Shown piece by piece: positions 5,897-9,503 of a stretch of DNA of 9,503 bases. The number at the start of each line of letters is the position of its first letter. Within the stretch, counting starts at the first letter, position 1. The position numbers and the translations under genes were made by a program. This stretch comes from Euryarchaeota archaeon UBA549 (GTDB taxonomy: Archaea; Thermoplasmatota; Poseidoniia; Poseidoniales; Poseidoniaceae): NCBI GenBank assembly GCA_002495645.1, contig DAGF01000087.1:1-9503 (forward strand), given 5' to 3'. Under the pieces are notes generated by a model. It saw nothing but the letters and a program-made list of their open reading frames with translations, had not been told where the DNA came from and ran no database searches.

Positions 5897-6787
5897 TCAC
5901 TCGCCAGTGAAGTTGGCCACACGCTTCTCGACATAGGCGGCGATACCTTCCTTGGCGTCGCTGCTGTTGAAGAGCGCTGCTTGGAGTTCACGCTCGAGCG
6001 CCAAGTGGTACTCGAAGGGAATCTCGGGGCCGGTCTGGCAGGAACGCTTGATGTTACCAACGGCCTTGACGGCCTTGTTGGGCAGGGTGAACTGGCTGCA
6101 CCAGTCAAGGATGTCTCGGCGGAAATCATCGGCGTCGCCTTCCCAAATGTGGTTGATGAGGTTGCAAGCATGAGCGTCCTCAAAGGACATCAATTCGCCC
6201 GTGACCATCATTTCGAGGGCCTTGGCCTTGCCGATGAGGCGGGTCAAACGAGCGGTACCACCGGTACCGGCGAGCACACCGAGGTTGATTTCAGGCAGGC
6301 CGACCTTGCCGGAGTTCTTTCGAGCGATGCGAATGTCTGCGGCCATGGCGATCTCGAGACCACCACCAACAGCGTGGCCGTTGATGGCACAGACCACGAG
6401 CTTGGGGGTTTGCTCAAGGCGAGAAAGGGTCTCGTTCGCGTGAAGACAGAAGTTGTACTTGAAGCCGGGGCTGACGCTGTTGAGCATCTGGATGGAAGCA
6501 CCCGCTGAGAAGAAGGAGGCCCCGTTGCCGGTCAGGACAATACAGGTGACGCTGTCATCAAATCGAGCACGAACGACGGCCTCGTCGATGTCTCGCATCA
6601 TGCCGTGGGTGTAGGTATTGGGCGAGCGGTCGTTGGGGCCCTCAAGGGGTGCACCAGCCGAGTCGGAGGTCAATTCAATCACGGCAATACCGTTCTCAGT
6701 CACACCGTAGTTGACCAGTCGGTTGGCCATGGGTTCAAGTTTCAATCCATAGAGGTCGCTCATGCCCCAAGCCACAGGGGTTGGCAT
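5897..6787 (-). CDS. Enoyl-CoA hydratase/isomerase (crotonase superfamily), 296 aa
   Basis: Crotonase-fold enzymes bind an acyl-CoA thioester in an oxyanion hole; hydratases add water across the 2,3-double bond. The CoA/oxyanion segment is SFFSAGASIQM (91-101), with Ser98 where many members have Asp. The second oxyanion strand is GHAVGGGLEIAM (137-148). Both glutamates that act in hydratases are present: Glu145 (GGGLE) and Glu166 (GLPEINLG), equivalent to Glu144 and Glu164 of rat mitochondrial hydratase, so real hydratase activity is plausible. The C-terminal KEGIAAYVEKR is the family-typical trimerisation end. ATG at 6787 overlaps the upstream stop by one base (TAATG), supporting translational coupling with the oxidoreductase. 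ATGs at 6763 or 6730 would give shorter forms, and the conserved fold begins after the latter. The true substrate is unknown; isomerase or another CoA-processing activity is possible. Confidence 0.92.
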   Translation of the reverse strand: MPTPVAWGMSDLYGLKLEPMANRLVNYGVTENGIAVIELTSDSAGAPLEGPNDRSPNTYTHGMMRDIDEAVVRARFDDSVTCIVLTGNGASFFSAGASIQMLNSVSPGFKYNFCLHANETLSRLEQTPKLVVCAINGHAVGGGLEIAMAADIRIARKNSGKVGLPEINLGVLAGTGGTARLTRLIGKAKALEMMVTGELMSFEDAHACNLINHIWEGDADDFRRDILDWCSQFTLPNKAVKAVGNIKRSCQTGPEIPFEYHLALERELQAALFNSSDAKEGIAAYVEKRVANFTGE

Positions 6788-8070
6788 TAAGAAGAAATCG
6801 CTGTGTTTTCTTGCCCTGCGCCGTCGCTTTCCTTGTCGTCAGCAAAGGAAACATGGCCACCTCCACGGCGTATGGTGTCCCACTGTTCACCAACGGCTTG
6901 AGCAGCCGCAGACGGCTCCCAGACATCCCGTTTGAGCGCTCCACGAAACGGCATCCGTCGAACGCCCCGGCCGTGGGCTTTGGGGTCGTTGACGAGCATG
7001 AAGGGACTAACAATGCGATACAGTAAGCGTTTGAACAAGGTTGGGCGGAATAATTTTCCAATCCAAACCAGTCCGTCACCCCGCTTTTTTTGGTCCTTCA
7101 TCCACGCTTTGCACATGCGCTTGAACATGCGGTCACCCACCCGGTTCATCAGCCAACGATTGGCCACGCTGGTTCGAACATAGGGCATCAATTGCTTGCG
7201 GACGTCCTCTTCGTAGTCGCCTTGACCCAGAATATCCCGCGCCGCCAGCACACCGGACCAGACGGCCATGCGCATGCCAAAGCCCCACATGAAATCCTGA
7301 AGACCTCCAGATTCACCGACATAATAGCGCCCGTCCTGCTTGTAATTTCGATTGATGGTGAAGTCGCCTTTCCCTCCCACCCGTTTGATGGGCTGGCGAT
7401 TCAAGTTGGGGTAGTGTGCCTCGTACCACGCGATGGTTTCGTTGAGGAAGCGCTCAGACTTTCGTTGCTTTCGCCAAAGACAGGTGCAGATGAGACCGAC
7501 ACCGTCGATGATGATGAGGTAGGAATAGGACCCTGGAGCCAGCCGGTCGTTGAGTTGGAAGGCGATGTGATTGGGATGGTCGGTTCGGAAAATCTCACCG
7601 TAGGCCACCGCCGATGTGCCTTTCGGGCCGCAGGCGATGATGGTGCAATCCTCTTCCTTGACCCGAGACTTGTAGTGGATTTGCGCGCCTGCTTCGAGGG
7701 CTTGTCGCTTGAATCCCTGGTCAATGGTGTGGTCAGATGTTCCCCGTTCCACGATGCGGTACGCTACACCGTCGGTGTAGGCTTGGGTGATCACATCGTC
7801 GGGATGAATCAAATCCACCGTGTCAAAGGTGGTGGCTTTGAAGGATGACGCATCCAAGCCCCACTGGGCCAATTGGTCGAAAAAGTCAGCATCCATGCTC
7901 CAGTTTTCAAGCGCTTGAAAATCACCGTCAAAGCGAGCCCCTGAGTCAGCACGAACATCGTGAACATGAACCTCTTTTCCGGCTTTGGCCAGCACGATAG
8001 CGGCAGCCAAACCCGACAACCCTGCGCCCATGATGTGAATGGGTTCGGATGTTGAAGCGGCATCGGCCAT
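6787..8070 (-). CDS. FAD-dependent oxidoreductase, geranylgeranyl-reductase-like, 427 aa
   Basis: The N-terminus is an ADP-binding Rossmann fold: IHIMGAGLSGLAAAIVLAKAG (11-31) gives GxGxxG, and the acidic end of strand 2 is Asp38 (VHVHD). IIACGPKG at 144-151 is the mid-chain 'ACG' turn. The second flavin-binding signature is at about 251-277 (VGESGGLQDF, then GFGMRMAVWSGVLAA). It has Glu253 where classical geranylgeranyl reductases and hydroxylases have Asp, which I recall as a feature of a GE-type subgroup. Beyond residue 300 a basic, partly amphipathic tail (up to about 385) could associate with the membrane. ATG at 8070 is chosen because the longer open frame (to 8412) runs antisense through moaE. 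No SD is visible, so translation may be leaderless. It begins the minus-strand cluster and is coupled to the hydratase. Reduction or oxidation of a prenyl or acyl substrate is inference. Confidence 0.85.
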   Translation of the reverse strand: MADAASTSEPIHIMGAGLSGLAAAIVLAKAGKEVHVHDVRADSGARFDGDFQALENWSMDADFFDQLAQWGLDASSFKATTFDTVDLIHPDDVITQAYTDGVAYRIVERGTSDHTIDQGFKRQALEAGAQIHYKSRVKEEDCTIIACGPKGTSAVAYGEIFRTDHPNHIAFQLNDRLAPGSYSYLIIIDGVGLICTCLWRKQRKSERFLNETIAWYEAHYPNLNRQPIKRVGGKGDFTINRNYKQDGRYYVGESGGLQDFMWGFGMRMAVWSGVLAARDILGQGDYEEDVRKQLMPYVRTSVANRWLMNRVGDRMFKRMCKAWMKDQKKRGDGLVWIGKLFRPTLFKRLLYRIVSPFMLVNDPKAHGRGVRRMPFRGALKRDVWEPSAAAQAVGEQWDTIRRGGGHVSFADDKESDGAGQENTAISS

Positions 8071-8078
8071 GCATGGCC
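8065..8078. promoter_or_regulatory. 14-bp perfect palindrome over the oxidoreductase start codon
   Basis: GGCCATGCATGGCC is its own reverse complement and includes the ATG at 8070-8068. It lies at the edge of the short (52-bp) divergent region shared with moaE. It could be an operator, but a 14-bp palindrome somewhere in 9.5 kb is expected about half the time by chance. I see no clear TATA element in the 52 bp. Confidence 0.25.
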
Positions 8079-8122
8079 ATGGAGGCGTGAGGTTTGAATG
8101 ATGTGCTCTTCTCGTTCCACTT

Positions 8123-8548
8123 ATGTCGGGCGCAGTCTTGGTTGAAGAAGCACCTGATGTGCTCGACCCAAACGGCCTGCGCAGCCGAATGGACACCAAG
8201 GGGTGTGGAGCCGTGGTCAGTTTTGTTGGCTTGACCCGAGAAACTGAAGGCGACGCCGATGTGTTGCGATTGGAGTTTGATGCTTGGCAGGATAAACTGA
8301 CCCCGGTGCTGTCTCGTTTGGCACAGGAAGCCATTGGGCACTTCGGCGTACGCTCGGTCGCCATGGCCCACCGCACCGGTTCGGTCGGCCCCCAAGAGCC
8401 CATCGTGGCCATTCATGTGGGCAGTCCTCATCGAAAAGAAGCCTTTCAGGCGTGCGAGTGGCTGATTGATGAGTTGAAAAAGCAAGCACCCATATGGAAG
8501 AAAGAGGTCACCACCGACGGGGAGACCTGGAAGGAGGGATTGGGCTGA
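8123..8548 (+). CDS. moaE: Molybdopterin synthase catalytic subunit MoaE
   Basis: MoaE pairs with thiocarboxylated MoaD to convert cyclic pyranopterin monophosphate into molybdopterin in the cytoplasm. The 141-aa chain has the family core in order: GAVVSFVGLTR (29-39), LRLEFDAW (48-55), VAMAHRTGSV (79-88), the HVGSPHRKEAF stretch (98-108), and LKKQAPIWKKE (118-128). The two catalytic lysines known in the E. coli enzyme, Lys119 and Lys126, fall at the same numbers here. Length is close to the usual ~150 aa. ATG at 8123 has no clear SD, so the mRNA may be leaderless. The gene diverges from the oxidoreductase cluster and overlaps the probable moaC start. No moaD is visible, so the small subunit must be encoded elsewhere. 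Confidence 0.95.
   Translation: MSGAVLVEEAPDVLDPNGLRSRMDTKGCGAVVSFVGLTRETEGDADVLRLEFDAWQDKLTPVLSRLAQEAIGHFGVRSVAMAHRTGSVGPQEPIVAIHVGSPHRKEAFQACEWLIDELKKQAPIWKKEVTTDGETWKEGLG
8531..8537 (+). promoter_or_regulatory. Shine-Dalgarno pointing to a CTG start of moaC
   Basis: AAGGAGG lies inside the end of moaE, with 7 nt between it and an in-frame CTG at 8545. No ATG, GTG or TTG in the moaC frame lies at a suitable distance, so this site decides the start. Confidence 0.6.
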
Positions 8549-8997
8549 GTGAGAAATCCATCGAAGGCATCGTCAACATCGGCAGCAAACCCGTGGTTGA
8601 ACGACGGGCGACGGCCAAAGGAAGGGTCATCCTCAACCAGTCCACCAAAGCTGCGATTGTGTCTGGCGGTATCAAGAAAGGCGACGTTCTGGAAGCCTCG
8701 ACGATTGCGGCCATTCAAGCCGTCAAGGACACCCCTAGAATTATTCCTCACTGCCACCCGATACCGCTGGAAGGCACGTCGGTCGAATGGTCGTGGGAAG
8801 ATACCAGTTTGTGGTGCACGGTTACCGTCAGTGCTCATTACAAAACGGGCATCGAAATGGAAGCGTTAACCGGGGTGGCTGCAGGCCTCCTGTGCGCTTT
8901 TGACATGGTAAAATCCCTCGAAAAAGACGACGATGGGCAGTACCCAGTCGCCCGCATCTCCGACCTTGAAGTCGTTGAGAAATTCAAGGGAAACTGA
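8545..8997 (+). CDS. moaC: Cyclic pyranopterin monophosphate synthase MoaC
   Basis: MoaC acts with MoaA in the first stage of molybdenum-cofactor synthesis, converting the 3',8-cyclo-GTP intermediate to cyclic pyranopterin monophosphate. With a CTG start at 8545 the protein is 150 aa. IVNIGSK (9-15) corresponds to the usual MVDVG start of the fold; KKGDVLEAS is at 44-52, IPHCHPIPL (67-75) holds the conserved CHP, and TGIEMEALT (101-109) and FDMVKSLEK (119-127) carry the conserved acidic and lysine residues. The CTG overlaps the moaE stop (CTGA) and follows a strong SD. The alternative ATG at 8494 adds 17 residues with no family likeness, overlaps moaE by 55 bp and has no SD. The first residues from CTG (MSEKSIEG, reading it as Met) look like a natural N-terminus. 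glpX follows after 12 bp. The product is certain, the start less so. Confidence 0.94.
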   Translation: MSEKSIEGIVNIGSKPVVERRATAKGRVILNQSTKAAIVSGGIKKGDVLEASTIAAIQAVKDTPRIIPHCHPIPLEGTSVEWSWEDTSLWCTVTVSAHYKTGIEMEALTGVAAGLLCAFDMVKSLEKDDDGQYPVARISDLEVVEKFKGN

Positions 8998-9009
8998 ACC
9001 GCTGACTTG

Positions 9010-9503
9010 ATGGCGTTCCCGCGAGTCCAGCCTATCATGGGCATCGTTGGCGACCTCGCACACCACTTCGTCGAAGCCGTTGACCAAGCGGCCATCGCCA
9101 GCGCTGCCTGGCGCGGAAAAGGCGACAAAAACGCAGCAGATGACGCCGCTGTAGAGGCCATGCGACGCACCTTTGACGCCGTCCCTTTTGACGGTAGAGT
9201 CGCCATCGGTGAAGGTGAACGAGACGATGCACCCATGCTGTACATTGGTGAAGAACTCGGTTCGATGATCGGTGCGGCTGGAGCGCCTCAAATCGACATC
9301 GCCGTTGACCCGCTGGAGTGCACCAATAACTGCGCGGATAACCTCCCCAATTCCATCGCCGTGCTCGCAGCGGCTCCACGAGGCACCCTACTCCATGCAC
9401 CTGACTGCTACATGGACAAACTGGCAGCCGGCCCCGCCCTCGCCGACCACGTCGCCCTTGAAGGCGGCGTGGCCTACAACATCGAACAGGCCATGCACGT
9501 GCT
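9010..9503 (+). CDS. glpX: Class II fructose-1,6-bisphosphatase GlpX (partial, runs off right edge)
   Basis: GlpX removes the 1-phosphate of fructose-1,6-bisphosphate, the committing step of gluconeogenesis, using divalent metal. The visible 164 residues match the family in order: RGKGDKNAADDAAVEAMR (35-52), the metal-site IGEGERDDAPMLYIGE (66-81), IDIAVDPLE (95-103) and APRGTLLHAPDCYMDKLAAGP (122-142). The acidic metal ligands are kept (Asp39, Glu68, Glu70, Asp100, Glu103). The usual DPxEGT motif reads DPLECT, with Cys104 in place of glycine. ATG at 9010 is used; a second in-frame ATG at 9037 is possible and neither has an SD. The gene is 12 bp after moaC and is likely cotranscribed. The C-terminal half lies outside the window. 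Inositol monophosphatase-like phosphatases are related, but the motif set is specific to GlpX. Confidence 0.92.
   Translation, partial: MAFPRVQPIMGIVGDLAHHFVEAVDQAAIASAAWRGKGDKNAADDAAVEAMRRTFDAVPFDGRVAIGEGERDDAPMLYIGEELGSMIGAAGAPQIDIAVDPLECTNNCADNLPNSIAVLAAAPRGTLLHAPDCYMDKLAAGPALADHVALEGGVAYNIEQAMHV

Noticed and set aside
5981..6508. 175-aa plus-strand open frame
   Set aside because: Antisense to the enoyl-CoA hydratase; no motif or ribosome-binding site.
7090..7848. 252-aa plus-strand open frame
   Set aside because: Lies entirely antisense to the oxidoreductase, whose flavin motifs and operon context are clear; no family likeness of its own.
8071..8412. N-terminal extension of the oxidoreductase frame up to 8412
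   Set aside because: The extra 114 residues are antisense to moaE and show no folded-domain character; the Rossmann fold starts right after the ATG at 8070.
8494..8544. ATG at 8494 as the moaC start
   Set aside because: Would overlap moaE by 55 bp, lacks a Shine-Dalgarno and adds residues absent from the family; the SD at 8531-8537 points to 8545.
1..9503. CRISPR arrays, tRNA or rRNA genes, insertion sequences, phage or defence genes
   Set aside because: No regularly spaced repeats, cloverleaf structures, transposase motifs or nuclease signatures were seen on either strand.

Overview
The window looks like a piece of a marine planktonic euryarchaeal genome, most likely Marine Group II (Candidatus Poseidoniales). 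This is an inference from gene content, not a search result. The archaeal signs are a phosphopantetheine adenylyltransferase that appears fused to a DUF359-type GTP-dependent dephospho-CoA kinase, an archaeal-type class I fructose-bisphosphate aldolase (DhnA family), TATA-like promoter elements, and compact gene packing in fairly GC-rich DNA.

Layout, left to right. (1) 1-642, minus strand: the N-terminal 214 codons of the CoA-biosynthesis fusion, running off the left edge. (2) 643-1003: about 360 bp with no convincing gene. It holds one weak small ORF with a Cys-x-Cys-Gly motif, a 10-bp inverted repeat and a pyrimidine-rich tract that could be a terminator. (3) 1004-3508, minus: a large protein (834 aa) with an N-terminal winged helix and a long C-terminal region I do not recognise. 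(4) 3509-3781: an AT-rich divergent promoter region with TATA-like elements, repeated AGGTG boxes and two Shine-Dalgarno sequences. (5) 3782-4105, plus: a 107-aa winged-helix-like small protein. (6) 4110-8070, minus: a cluster of four genes, transcribed in the order FAD-dependent oxidoreductase, enoyl-CoA hydratase, class I aldolase and BacNav-type voltage-gated cation channel. The first three are tightly packed; the channel follows after 54 bp. (7) 8123-9503, plus: moaE, moaC and the start of glpX (class II fructose-1,6-bisphosphatase), the first two overlapping.

How the genes fit together. The aldolase and the GlpX phosphatase catalyse consecutive steps of gluconeogenesis (triose phosphates to fructose-1,6-bisphosphate to fructose-6-phosphate), although they are in divergent transcription units. 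MoaE and MoaC belong to molybdopterin cofactor synthesis; MoaA and MoaD are not in the window. The oxidoreductase and crotonase are translationally coupled and may share a lipid or acyl-CoA substrate, but nothing in the sequence fixes it. The least explained part is the divergent pair around 3.5 kb: a large winged-helix protein of unknown role facing a small winged-helix-like protein across an elaborate shared control region. No tRNA, rRNA, CRISPR array, insertion sequence or prophage gene was seen.
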